Notes: generated from the sequence alone by a model not told the origin. A stretch of 39,827 nt of DNA from Chthoniobacter flavus (GCA_945861435.1 CAMAUX010000053.1:1-39827), one strand, 5' to 3'; counted from the first letter of the stretch, positions 1 to 8,452 are shown. Translations and numbers: made by a program.

Positions 1-70
1 CTTCTCGGTATGAAGTTGAGAAGCTGCTTGAGAACGATAATGTCGGTGCGGGCTGGTTTTTGGTTCACAC

Positions 71-88
71 CCCTACTGAGTGGTAGGG
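71..88. terminator. Small hairpin in the leading intergenic region, possible terminator
   Basis: CCCTAC at 71-76 pairs perfectly with GTAGGG at 83-88 around a 6-nt loop, followed by a short pyrimidine stretch (CCTTTCT). It could end a plus-strand transcript entering from outside the window, but the U tract is weak. The rest of 1-323 contains no ORF that I believe is coding. Confidence 0.3.
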
Positions 89-194
89 ATCCTTTCTCCA
101 GCCCAACTTTTTTTACCCTGCCACGTCATTCCTATGGGACGGCTGTGAATTCCTTTCTTTCCATTAGGGCGATTGGACGTCGACGGGTTTCGAC

Positions 195-211
195 GATCGC
201 AGCCTGCGATC
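195..211. repeat. 17-bp perfect palindrome-type inverted repeat
   Basis: GATCGCAG at 195-202 and CTGCGATC at 204-211 are perfect inverted copies separated by one base. The same GATCGCAG word starts the inner part of the REP-like hairpin at 19839, so this may be a remnant of the same intergenic repeat family. No gene lies over it. Confidence 0.4.
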
Positions 212-323
212 CGCACGTTTGCTCCGGCGCTCCGGTGGTCAAAGCGTCTGGTGACGAGTGCGGGACGCCCCCCAACCACCAAGCCCCGTAAAACCATGCA
301 GCCCGCGCCAGCCGGGCGTGGCC

Positions 324-794
324 TTACGCCAGATCTTCCGTCGAAACTGCCACCTCGCCCCCGGGGGACTGCTGCACCGCCTGCTCAAACGCTCGCCACG
401 CGAGGGTCGCGCACTTCACCCGCTGCGGGAACTTCCGCACCCCGTTCAGGAGGCGCAGGTCGCCGAGCATCCGGGGCGGATCGGACACCTCCATGGTGAC
501 CAAGTCGTGAAACGCACGCGCCATCGCAACCGCCTCCTCACGCGGTTTGCCCTTGAGCTTGGTGGTCATCATGGACGCCGACGCCTGGCTGATCGCGCAC
601 CCCTGTCCGGTGAACTTCACATCCTCCACCAACCCCTCCGGCCCAAAGAGAACATGCAGATGGATCTCGTCCCCACAGGACGGATTATCGCCATGCACGT
701 GCACCGCGCCCTCACCGAGCTCGCCGAAATTCCGCGGCCTTTTGGAATGGTCGAGGATGACCTGCTGGTAGAGTTCTTCGAGTTCGGAGTCCAT
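324..794 (-). CDS. sufU: SufU-type iron-sulfur cluster assembly scaffold (NifU/IscU N-terminal family)
   Basis: Predicted 156-aa cytoplasmic scaffold on which Fe-S clusters are built before delivery to apo-proteins. The family is recognised from the opening (LYQQVILDHSKRPRN), the SCGDEIHL block with Cys40 and Asp42, the GQGCAISQASASMM block with Cys66, and Cys128 near the C-terminus; these match the three Cys and one Asp ligands of SufU. The spacing between the second and third Cys is long, as in SufU rather than IscU. The frame is open upstream to 908, but homology begins at the ATG at 794, so I start there; no clear Shine-Dalgarno sequence is present. No other suf genes are in view, so the partner SufS desulfurase and SufBCD must be elsewhere or left of the window. 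Confidence 0.88.
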   Translation of the reverse strand: MDSELEELYQQVILDHSKRPRNFGELGEGAVHVHGDNPSCGDEIHLHVLFGPEGLVEDVKFTGQGCAISQASASMMTTKLKGKPREEAVAMARAFHDLVTMEVSDPPRMLGDLRLLNGVRKFPQRVKCATLAWRAFEQAVQQSPGGEVAVSTEDLA

Positions 795-963
795 GAGCGC
801 GTCGGGTGGGATGAATTCAACGCTCCCACAAAGACCCCGCCTCACCAAGGCAAGACATCGCAGGACCGGCGGCGTCTCTGAAAGACCGACTTCATTCATG
901 TAGGTCAAACACCCACCACCCGTTTCACAACCACAAGAGGTTTGCCTTGCGTTGAATAGGTGA

Positions 964-970
964 GGAGGGG
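964..970 (+). promoter_or_regulatory. Strong Shine-Dalgarno sequence that decides the start of the ankyrin/L,D-transpeptidase gene
   Basis: GGAGGGG ends 7 nt before the GTG at 978 and 13 nt before the ATG at 984. The spacing favours GTG 978. It stands out because most genes in this window have C-rich leaders and no such motif. Confidence 0.6.
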
Positions 971-977
971 AAAAGAC

Positions 978-2639
978 GTGGAAATGTCGCGCATACTTGC
1001 GATCTGGGGAGCCCGGGCCGCGAAAAGTTCAGCAGTCCCGCTGGGGGCTGCAGCCCTTTGGGGCGCGATCGCGCTCGCAGAACCCTCACCGCAACCAACC
1101 AGCGCTCCCGACCGCGATTCCGCTCATGCGCGAATCCGGAACCTCGGTCTCTCGCTCGATGGCGAGGGCTTTGTCGCCGCAGTCACCGCGCGCAACCGGA
1201 GCCTTTCCGGCGCCTTCCTCCAAAGCGGGATCAGCTTGGAATCCGAGGACGCCGAGGGACGCACCCCGCTCTTTGCCGCGGTCGTCACCGGCCAGTGGGA
1301 TCTCGCGGAGGATCTTCTCAAAGGGGGCGCGAATCCCGGACACGCCGACGCGCAGGGACGCACCCCGCTGATGGCGGCTGTGCTTCAACAAGAGGCCCCC
1401 ATGGTCCGGAAACTCCTCGATCGCGGGGCGGATCTCTCGCAGGCCGACCGCACGGGTCTCGCCGCTCTCCACTACGCCGCGACGACCAACGACCCCACAC
1501 TCACCTCCCTTCTTCTGCGCCACGGCGCGGACCCAAACCTCGTCGATCACAGGGGGCACACGCCCCTCCACCTCGCCGCCGCCGCCGCCCGGGAGGCCGT
1601 CCTCGGCGCATTGCTGGACGGCGGGGCGGACCCCGCAGCCACCGACAACGCGGGCCACCGGGCGCTTCATCTGGCGGTGATCGCGGGCAGTGCCTCCATC
1701 GTCACCCGCCTGCTTCCGCTGGACCCGGATGCGCTGGGCCCCTGCTGCAAAGTCTCCGGGCTGGCGGCTCATGCCTTCGCATCGGGGCAATGGCCCGTCA
1801 TCGAGCTTGTGCTGGGAGCCAGCGAGCCACTGCCGCGATGGAGCCCCGAGGCGCTCGCATGGATGGAAAAGGCATTTGAGCAGCGCTCCTGCGACCATGC
1901 ACGCCTCGTGCTCTCAAAGCACAGCCGCCCACCACAACACCCGGGCAGCGAGCACCCCCTCGCCGCCCACCTCATCGCAGAGGGCAAACGCGACTACCTC
2001 CGCTTCCTGATCGAACAAGGAATGGACCCCAACATCGACGTGCAAACCCCCGCCCAAAAGGACCTCCTTCAAAAAGTCGCCCCCAGCAACTTCCGCGACT
2101 ACCTCCGCATCGAACCGGGCATGACTCTGCTGATGCTCGCCGCGGCACTGGGATCGCCAGACGACGTCCGGTTCCTCATTGAAAAAGGGGCGCAGCGCAA
2201 TGCACGCACCTCGCGCTACAAGATGACAGCCCTCCACTTCGCCGCAGCCGCCAACAACGCCCCCACACTCCAAGCCGTCATCGGCGGAGCACCGCCTCCG
2301 GAGGAACTGCGGGTCGAAATCTCCCTCCGCGCACAGCAGGCCTCGGTCCTGCGAAACGGCACGGTGGTGCTCCAAACCGCTATATCCACGGGACGCCCGG
2401 GTTACTCGACACCCACGGGCGACTTCGTGGTGACCGACAGGCACCTCGAGCATTCCTCGACCATTTACAAAGTGCCCATGCCCTTCTTCCTCCGCCTCAA
2501 CTGCCGCGACTTCGGCATGCACGCCGGCAACACCTCCTCTCCCTTTGCCTCCCACGGTTGCATCCGCGTCCCGCCGCGCGCCGCAGAGCAACTCTTCCGC
2601 GAAGTCCCCCAGGGCACGCTCGTCCAGATCCGCCCCTGA
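978..2639 (+). CDS. Exported ankyrin-repeat protein with C-terminal L,D-transpeptidase (YkuD) domain
   Basis: A 553-aa protein. A hydrophobic stretch around residues 15-35 looks like a signal peptide or anchor. Residues about 85-250 hold at least four ankyrin repeats (DAQGRTPLMAAV, HRGHTPLHLAAAAA and similar), and a second pair lies near 380-440 (GMTLLMLAAALG, KMTALHFAAAANN). The last roughly 100 residues are a YkuD domain: the glycine/threonine block STGRPGYSTPTGDF, then MHAG with His near 515, then SHGCIRV with the catalytic Cys near 528. L,D-transpeptidases of this fold make 3-3 peptidoglycan crosslinks or attach proteins to peptidoglycan through a Cys thioester. The ankyrin part would bind a protein partner in the periplasm. 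GTG 978 is chosen from the ribosome binding site; ATG 984 is the alternative. The gene stands alone, divergent from sufU. Confidence 0.85.
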   Translation: MEMSRILAIWGARAAKSSAVPLGAAALWGAIALAEPSPQPTSAPDRDSAHARIRNLGLSLDGEGFVAAVTARNRSLSGAFLQSGISLESEDAEGRTPLFAAVVTGQWDLAEDLLKGGANPGHADAQGRTPLMAAVLQQEAPMVRKLLDRGADLSQADRTGLAALHYAATTNDPTLTSLLLRHGADPNLVDHRGHTPLHLAAAAAREAVLGALLDGGADPAATDNAGHRALHLAVIAGSASIVTRLLPLDPDALGPCCKVSGLAAHAFASGQWPVIELVLGASEPLPRWSPEALAWMEKAFEQRSCDHARLVLSKHSRPPQHPGSEHPLAAHLIAEGKRDYLRFLIEQGMDPNIDVQTPAQKDLLQKVAPSNFRDYLRIEPGMTLLMLAAALGSPDDVRFLIEKGAQRNARTSRYKMTALHFAAAANNAPTLQAVIGGAPPPEELRVEISLRAQQASVLRNGTVVLQTAISTGRPGYSTPTGDFVVTDRHLEHSSTIYKVPMPFFLRLNCRDFGMHAGNTSSPFASHGCIRVPPRAAEQLFREVPQGTLVQIRP

Positions 2640-2669
2640 GCCCGGGCGCGCGCCCCATCCCGGGCCACC

Positions 2670-3920
2670 TCAAGTCGAGGGCACAAGCGGCTTCGCGGCC
2701 GCAACACGCCCCCCGCGGTAGCTCACCAGAAAGAACCCAAGGATGAGCGCAATCACCCCGGCAAGCCCCCCCCAGAAAAGCGGCCATGCACGCTCCCCCG
2801 CCCGCTGCGCCACGGCAAACCAACCGCCCGTCCCGAGGTAACCAAACAGGTTTCCCACCCCGCCCGTCAGCATGCTCACCAGCGCCTGCGCACGCACCCG
2901 CCACGCAGGGGCAACCCGCTGGTCGAGGTAGATCTGCGCCGTGATGAACACGCAGGTGAAACAGGCCCCGTGCAGCAGGATTCCCAGGAGCAGCAACCCC
3001 TCCGTGTTTGCCGCACAGCAAAGGAACCGCAAGAGCCCGAACCCCAACCCCACCGCCACCGTGTACTTGATCCCCAACCTGCCCACGACAGCCGATAGCG
3101 CAAACATCGCGATCACCTCCGTAACCTGTCCCAGTGTCATCCAAGCCGCCGTGTGCACGAACCCCAGCTCGTGCAGCTGCCTCGGCGTGTAGGGGTAAAA
3201 CGCCGCAAGCGGAATCGAGAACAGCACGAGCGTGACGAACATCACCCGGTGGTCGTGATGGCGCAGCAGCGTCAGCGCATCCCACCCGAATCGCTCGGCA
3301 AGCGTCAGACGCACCCCACCGTCATCGCCACCACCGCCCTCCGAGGCCGCACCAGGGGGCGGCGCAGGCAGAAAAAAAGTGAGCACGATCACCAGCACCC
3401 ACAACCCCGCCGACGCATAGCAAAAGGTGGTCGAACGGTCCGCATCGAATCCGCTGATCAGCCAGCACCCCACCATCCAACCCAGCGATCCCAGCGCACG
3501 GATCGGTCCAAACTGCCGCTGCGCATCCCGCAACCGACTGAACACGATGGAACTCGTCAGCCCCCATGTCGGCGCCGCACAGAGGGACTGCAGCTGGATG
3601 GCCCCGAGCACCACCATCCCCGAAGCTCCGCTGCGCAGCGTCAATGCCACCAGCATCAACGCCGCCGCAGTCGCCGCCGCAAGCCAGCGCAACACCCGCA
3701 CGGGCGCAAAATGGCGGTCCGCCATCGCCCCGAAAAGCAGGGGCGACACGAAGGCCGCCGTGGCCGAAGTCACGAATGCATAGGGCTTGAACGCCTCCAG
3801 TTCATGCGCATCGAGCACGCTTCCCAGAGGCACCAGCCACGCCCCCATCGCTGCCGCCTGAAAGAAAAACGGGGACGACAACTCCGCAAATTCCAGCGCC
3901 GCACTTCTACGCTCGTTCAC
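2670..3920 (-). CDS. MFS transporter, nucleoside:H+ symporter-like
   Basis: About 416 aa with some twelve hydrophobic segments and a glycine-rich, acidic cytoplasmic loop in the middle (PPGAASEGGGGDDGG). The first helix (PFFFQAAAMGAWLVPLG) and the LSSIVFSRL-like and GPIRALGSLGWM segments resemble the nucleoside:H+ symporter branch of the major facilitator superfamily that is common in Planctomycetota and Verrucomicrobiota. Substrate is not determined. The frame is open to a TTG at 3977, but that part runs through a tandem repeat, so I use the GTG at 3920, which leaves the first helix intact. It lies downstream of ribD on the same strand with 83 nt between, so cotranscription is possible but no functional link is evident. 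Confidence 0.75.
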   Translation of the reverse strand: MNERRSAALEFAELSSPFFFQAAAMGAWLVPLGSVLDAHELEAFKPYAFVTSATAAFVSPLLFGAMADRHFAPVRVLRWLAAATAAALMLVALTLRSGASGMVVLGAIQLQSLCAAPTWGLTSSIVFSRLRDAQRQFGPIRALGSLGWMVGCWLISGFDADRSTTFCYASAGLWVLVIVLTFFLPAPPPGAASEGGGGDDGGVRLTLAERFGWDALTLLRHHDHRVMFVTLVLFSIPLAAFYPYTPRQLHELGFVHTAAWMTLGQVTEVIAMFALSAVVGRLGIKYTVAVGLGFGLLRFLCCAANTEGLLLLGILLHGACFTCVFITAQIYLDQRVAPAWRVRAQALVSMLTGGVGNLFGYLGTGGWFAVAQRAGERAWPLFWGGLAGVIALILGFFLVSYRGGRVAAAKPLVPST

Positions 3921-3960
3921 GCGCCAAAGAAGGCGCCCCCGCAAAAAATTACAAGCCCAC

Positions 3961-4010
3961 GCCTCACACTGCCTCAAGCCGTCTCAGGCCGTCTCAAGCC
4001 GCCTCAGGCC
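3961..4010. repeat. 10-bp tandem repeat between ribD and the MFS gene
   Basis: Four near-identical 10-bp units, consensus GYCTCARGCC, run from 3971 to 4010, with a degraded fifth unit at 3961-3970. The array covers the ribD stop codon (4004-4006). Units alternate A/G at one position (CAAGCC, CAGGCC), suggesting an older 20-bp unit. Confidence 0.8.
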
Positions 4011-5029
4011 GGATACTTCAACAACCCGCTGCAGCACAAGTCGTCGCCAATCCGCGTGTACACCGGATCCAGCACCCGCGCCGCCTGCGCGCTTGCCCCC
4101 ACCCCGAGCCCGCCAAACGCAGGCTCCGCCCCGCCGCACAACATCGGCGCAAGATAAAGCCGCACCTCGTCCACCAACCTCGCATCCAGCGCCGCCCCCA
4201 GCACACGCGATCCCCCCTCGATCAGCACGCTCGTCACCCCGCGCTGCCCCAATTCGCCCAACACCGCACCCACCGTCTGCCGCCGGTAAACCAGCGTCCG
4301 CTCCCGGTGCGCATCGGTGAAAAGATGCCCCCCCCGCGGAATCCGCCCCTCCCCGGCGAGCACCACCCGCCACGGCTGCACAGGCCCGCGGATCCCACGG
4401 ATCGTCAGCTTCGGATTATCGTGCCGCAGCGTGTTCGCACCGATCAGTACCGCATCCACACGCGCACGCAATCCCATCGCATCCGCACGCGACTCCGCAC
4501 TCGTGATCCAGCGCCCCTCACCGGGCGGCCGCGTCAGCCGGCCATCCAGCGACATCCCTGCCTTTGCGATCACCCAAGGCCGCCCGTGCACCACCCACTG
4601 GTTGAACCCCGGATTCAGCGCACTGCATTCCCCGGCCAGCACCCCGCTCACCACCTCAACCCCGGCCGCCCGCAACAACTTCAGCCCGCGGCCCGCATGA
4701 GCCGGGTTCGGATCCACGGCACCCACCACCACGCGGCGCAGTCCCGCGGCAAGGATCGCCTCCACACACGGCGGCGTCCGACCATGCGTTGAGCAGGGCT
4801 CGAGGGTCACATACAACGTTGCCCCACGCGCTTTACCCGGCTCCGGCAAAGCACGCAATGCCTCCACCTCCGCGTGCGGAAGCCCTGCCCGCCGATGATA
4901 CCCGGCAGCTAGCACCCGTCCTCCGCGCACCACCAACGCCCCCACCCTCGGATTGGGCGAGGTGGCGTTGAAGGCGCGCCGCGCCTCCTCAAGGGCCAGT
5001 CGCATGAAGCGCTCGTGCTGCATCCCCAT
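4004..5029 (-). CDS. ribD: RibD, bifunctional diaminohydroxyphosphoribosylaminopyrimidine deaminase / uracil reductase
   Basis: A 341-aa cytoplasmic enzyme that performs two consecutive steps of riboflavin synthesis: deamination of the pyrimidine ring, then NADPH reduction of the ribose side chain. The N-terminal half has the zinc deaminase signature, HAEVEAL (His52, Glu54) and PCSTHGRTPPC (Cys79, Cys88), after the SPNPRVGALVV block typical of RibD. The C-terminal half, from KAGMSLDGRLT to VTSVLIEGGSRVLGAALDA, is the reductase domain. Length fits the family (about 360 aa). Start taken at ATG 5029 (MGMQHERF); ATG 5023 is equally possible and the frame is open to 5068. No other rib genes are nearby. 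Divergent from rmuC, with 118 nt between. Confidence 0.93.
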   Translation of the reverse strand: MGMQHERFMRLALEEARRAFNATSPNPRVGALVVRGGRVLAAGYHRRAGLPHAEVEALRALPEPGKARGATLYVTLEPCSTHGRTPPCVEAILAAGLRRVVVGAVDPNPAHAGRGLKLLRAAGVEVVSGVLAGECSALNPGFNQWVVHGRPWVIAKAGMSLDGRLTRPPGEGRWITSAESRADAMGLRARVDAVLIGANTLRHDNPKLTIRGIRGPVQPWRVVLAGEGRIPRGGHLFTDAHRERTLVYRRQTVGAVLGELGQRGVTSVLIEGGSRVLGAALDARLVDEVRLYLAPMLCGGAEPAFGGLGVGASAQAARVLDPVYTRIGDDLCCSGLLKYPA

Positions 5030-5147
5030 TGTCTTTAAGATCAATCCAGCGCCGGGGAAAGCGTTCAATCACAACCCCCGCACCGCGGAGACGAGACCAT
5101 TGGACATCCAATGTCCCATCCCACCTCTCATCCTCTTCATCCACCCC

Positions 5148-6554
5148 ATGCCTCACAACGACCCCGTTCTCCTCGGCGTCATCGCCGCCGCAATCCTCAT
5201 CGCTGCTCTCCTCAGCTGGCTGCTCGGACGCCGCAACGCATCGCCCCACGTCGATCCCGGACTCACCGAAGAACTGCGCCGCAGCCTCGCCTCCGCACAG
5301 GACGAAGCACACCTCAAAGACACCGCCCATCAGGAGGAACTGGTCCGCGCCACCACGCTCGAAACCCGCCTCGCGGAAACCCTCCAGCGCCACACCGAGG
5401 CCGAACAGCGCCACGCCGAAAACCTCGCCGCCGCACACGCTGAGATCGACCGCATCCGCGCCGAGTATGAGCGGGAAAGAGCGACACTCGAGCAACGGCA
5501 CAGCCGGGACCTCGAGGAACTCAAGAACGCCTTCGCCAAGATGAGCGGCGACGTCCTGCGCGGAATGACTCCCGACGTCACCAAGGAGGTCGCCACCAAA
5601 GTCGAACCGCTCATCACCCAAATCAACACCACCCTCTTCAACTATCAGCAGGCCCTCCAAAACAACCTCACCGGCCAGACCGACCTCCTCACCCAAGTCC
5701 GCGAACAGATGATCCGCGTGGGCCAGAACACCGCCGATCTCACCACCAGCACCAACGAGTTCACCGCCGTCCTCAAAAGCTCCCAACACCGCGGACGCTG
5801 GGGCGAACAAACCCTGCGGCGCGTCGTCGAAGCCTCCGGCCTCAGCTCCGCCTGTGACTTCATCGAGCAAGACTCCCAAAGCACCTCCCGCCCGGACCTC
5901 GTCGTCCGACTGCCCCACGAACGCTGCATCATCATCGATTCCAAGGTGCCTGAATTCGATGCAGCCCTCGCCAACCATGCCGCCCCCAACCGACAGGACC
6001 TCGTCCGCTCCCACGCAAGAAAACTGCGCGAAACCCTACTCGGTCTCGCCGCCAAAAACTACCCCGCCGACCAGCGCAAAGCCGGCCGTACCCCCTTCGA
6101 ACACGTGATCCTCTTCCTCCCCGCCGAGTCCCTCCTCAGTACCGCGCTGGAGGGCGACCAAGACCTCGTCCTCGATGCCGCCAAACACAACATTCTCCTC
6201 GCCACCCCGGCCACCCTCATCGGCTTCCTCTCCGCCATCAACCTCGCATGGCAGCAGCACCAACAAGTGGAGAATGCCTCCAAAATCGCCGGCGAAGCCC
6301 TCAATCTCTACGAGCGCGTCCAGAAACTCGTCCAGCATCTCAGCAAACTCCGCGCCGGCATGGAATCCACCAGCAGCGCATTCAACGAGGTCCTCGGTTC
6401 CTACGAAAGGCGCGTCCGCCCAACCGGCGAGGCTTTGCGCAAACTCGGCGTCGCCTCCACCCATGAACCACTCGCCACTCTCGATGATCTGCCAACGCAA
6501 CTCCGCATCCCGCGCGGAGAGGAGGGTGCGGAACCCGCCGCCAATCCCTCCTGA
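5148..6554 (+). CDS. rmuC: RmuC-family DNA recombination-limiting protein
   Basis: A 468-aa protein. Residues about 8-24 form one membrane helix (LGVIAAAILIAALLSWLLG), residues 40-140 are a long charged coiled coil rich in Glu, Arg and Ala, and the rest is the conserved RmuC domain: SSQHRGRWGEQTLRRVVEASG, the acidic IIIDSKVPEFDA segment and PFEHVILFLPAESLLSTAL. The IDSKVP block resembles a PD-(D/E)xK nuclease core, which the family is thought to contain. RmuC limits illegitimate recombination and inversion at short repeats in E. coli. ATG 5148 is chosen because the hydrophobic helix follows at once; the open frame upstream to 4953 overlaps ribD. Leader is C-rich without a Shine-Dalgarno motif. 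Confidence 0.92.
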   Translation: MPHNDPVLLGVIAAAILIAALLSWLLGRRNASPHVDPGLTEELRRSLASAQDEAHLKDTAHQEELVRATTLETRLAETLQRHTEAEQRHAENLAAAHAEIDRIRAEYERERATLEQRHSRDLEELKNAFAKMSGDVLRGMTPDVTKEVATKVEPLITQINTTLFNYQQALQNNLTGQTDLLTQVREQMIRVGQNTADLTTSTNEFTAVLKSSQHRGRWGEQTLRRVVEASGLSSACDFIEQDSQSTSRPDLVVRLPHERCIIIDSKVPEFDAALANHAAPNRQDLVRSHARKLRETLLGLAAKNYPADQRKAGRTPFEHVILFLPAESLLSTALEGDQDLVLDAAKHNILLATPATLIGFLSAINLAWQQHQQVENASKIAGEALNLYERVQKLVQHLSKLRAGMESTSSAFNEVLGSYERRVRPTGEALRKLGVASTHEPLATLDDLPTQLRIPRGEEGAEPAANPS

Positions 6555-6644
6555 CACCAGTTCGCCCGCATTCACCGGTCCCTCTTGAAAGGAACGCTGC
6601 GCAAACCAATACTCCCCAACACCTCCTCAGATCACCCCCCTGCC

Positions 6645-8063
6645 ATGCGACACCCCCATCTCCTCCGACTCCTCCGACTCCTCTGCGCCCTTGCTCCGCT
6701 CTTGTCCGCCCCCTCCACCACGACAGCCGCCGAGCAGCGCCCGAACATCCTCTTCCTCTTCGCTGATGACCAACGCGCCGACACCATCGCCGCACTCGGC
6801 AACCCCCATATCCAGACGCCCGCGCTCGACCGCCTCGTCCACCGCGGCCTCTCCTTCACCCGCGCCCACATGCAAGGCGGCCGCAACGGCGCCACCTGCA
6901 TCCCCTCGCGCGCCATGCTGCTTTCCGGCCGCAACCTCTTCCACATCGACGAAAAGTTGATGACCCACGCCACTTGGCCCGAGGCCTTCGGCAAAGCCGG
7001 CTACACCACCTTCGCCAGCGGCAAATGGCACAACGGCGATGCCTCACTCGCCCGCTCCTTCCAACTCGCTCGCTCCATGTTCACCGGCGGCATGACCAAC
7101 CCCATGAAGGCTCCCCTGCGCGACCTCGCCCACGGCAAACTCGGCTCCGCACAGGTCTCCCCAAAACACGCCTGCGAAACCTTCGCCGATGAAACCATCC
7201 GCTTTCTCAAAGAACACTCCGGCGGCCCCTTCTTCGCCTACGTCCCTTTCGACGCCCCACACGACCCCCATGTCGTCCCGAACAGTTTCCCCATCCGCTA
7301 CGACGCAGCCAAAATCCCCCTCCCACCCTGCTTCCTCCGCCAGCATCCCTTCGACAATGGCGAGATGACCATCCGCGATGAGCACCTCCTCCCATGGCCG
7401 CGCTCGGAAGCTGCCGTCGCCGCCCTGCTCGCCGAGTACTACCGCTACATCTCCTACCTCGACGCCCAGATCGGCCGCGTGCTCGACGCCCTCGAGGCAT
7501 CCCCCCACGCCGCCAACACCATCGTCGTCTTCTCCGCCGACAGCGGCGTCGCCCGCGGCTCCCACGGCCTCATCGGCAAACAAAACCTCTACGAATTCGA
7601 CTCCGTACGCGTCCCCCTCCTCATCGCAGGTCCCGGCATCCCCGCCGACAAACGCACAGACGCACTCTGCTACCTTTTCGACGTCCTCCCCACCCTCGGC
7701 AAACGCTGCAACATCCCCGCACCGGGCCCAGGCGCGGGCGATGGCTTCGATTTCACCGCCACCCTCGCCGATCCCGCCGCCCCTGCCCGTCCTCACCTCT
7801 TCTTCGCCTACAAAGATCTCCAGCGCGCGTTCACAGACGGCCACTGGAAGCTCATCCGCTATCCGCACGTCGACCGCACCCAACTCTTCAACCTCGACTC
7901 GGATCCGCACGAAGCCACCGACCTTGCCGCCAAACCCGAGCACGCCGATCGCATCAAGGACCTCCTCGCGCGCCTTGAAAAAGAAATGCGCGCAGCCGAC
8001 GACGCAGCTCCCCTCCGCGTCTCCAACCCAGCCCCCGCCGATTGGCACCCAAAGTCCCGCTAG
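6645..8063 (+). CDS. Secreted type I (formylglycine) sulfatase
   Basis: A 472-aa protein with an N-terminal signal peptide (residues 1-29). It opens with the sulfatase metal-site motif RPNILFLFADDQRAD (Asp41, Asp42) and has the formylglycine motif CIPSRAMLLSGR with Cys85 as the residue to be oxidised. ASGKWHNG supplies the substrate Lys, and GSHGLIGKQNLYEF near the middle is the second conserved block. The second metal motif reads FSADSG, with Ser where Asn or His usually follows Asp. Sulfatases of this type in this phylum usually strip sulfate from algal or animal polysaccharides. Substrate cannot be told from sequence. ATG 6645 is chosen so that the signal peptide is at the start; the frame is open from 6585. 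It lies 90 nt after rmuC and is followed by the hexanucleotide repeat locus. Confidence 0.9.
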   Translation: MRHPHLLRLLRLLCALAPLLSAPSTTTAAEQRPNILFLFADDQRADTIAALGNPHIQTPALDRLVHRGLSFTRAHMQGGRNGATCIPSRAMLLSGRNLFHIDEKLMTHATWPEAFGKAGYTTFASGKWHNGDASLARSFQLARSMFTGGMTNPMKAPLRDLAHGKLGSAQVSPKHACETFADETIRFLKEHSGGPFFAYVPFDAPHDPHVVPNSFPIRYDAAKIPLPPCFLRQHPFDNGEMTIRDEHLLPWPRSEAAVAALLAEYYRYISYLDAQIGRVLDALEASPHAANTIVVFSADSGVARGSHGLIGKQNLYEFDSVRVPLLIAGPGIPADKRTDALCYLFDVLPTLGKRCNIPAPGPGAGDGFDFTATLADPAAPARPHLFFAYKDLQRAFTDGHWKLIRYPHVDRTQLFNLDSDPHEATDLAAKPEHADRIKDLLARLEKEMRAADDAAPLRVSNPAPADWHPKSR

Positions 8064-8087
8064 GGCCTCTGGTGTAATCCATATTTA

Positions 8088-8300
8088 TTACTCTTACTCG
8101 TACTCGTACTTTTACTTTTACTCACACCCACCCACCTGCGCTGCGAGCCAGAATAAGCAGTAAGAATAAGCAGTAAGAGTAAGTGGTAAGCAGCAAGAGT
8201 AAGCGGTAAGAGCAACCGGCAAAAGCAAGAGTAAAAGTAAGAGTAAAAGTAAGAGTAAAAGTAAGAGCAAAAGTAAGAGTAAGAGTAAGCGGTAAGAGTA
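8088..8300. repeat. Hexanucleotide repeat locus 1 (TTACTC array facing GAGTAA array)
   Basis: Positions 8088-8123 are about six copies of TTACTC and its variants (TACTCG, TACTTT). After about 25 nt of ordinary sequence, 8150-8300 is a longer array of the reverse complement (GAGTAA, AAGTAA, GGTAAG, GCAGTAAGAATAA variants). The two arms are complementary over roughly 36 nt with mismatches, best between 8088-8123 and 8229-8264, so the RNA or single strand could fold into a long imperfect hairpin. It begins 24 nt after the sulfatase stop. The same hexamer forms a second locus at 38300-38408. Confidence 0.9.
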
Positions 8301-8331
8301 CGGGCGCGAGCAGAACAAACCGCATGCGCCC

Positions 8332-8371
8332 CACCACCCCCACCACCCCCACCACCCCCACCACCCCCACC
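8332..8371. repeat. 9-bp tandem repeat CACCACCCC, G-quadruplex-capable on the minus strand
   Basis: Four perfect CACCACCCC units at 8332-8367 plus a partial fifth. The minus strand therefore carries several GGGG tracts separated by short loops, a pattern that can form G-quadruplexes. It sits about 80 bp upstream of the small secreted protein gene at 8453. Confidence 0.85.
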
Positions 8372-8452
8372 GCGCCCATCTCGATGGCACGAGCCACCCC
8401 CCGATGGCACCCATTTCACGGCCCTGTATCGATTCCACTGGAGACTATGCCT

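Noticed and set aside
8324-8452. N-terminal extension of the small secreted protein (TPTTPT repeats)
   Set aside because: It is translation of the CACCACCCC tandem repeat; a Shine-Dalgarno motif and signal peptide mark ATG 8453.
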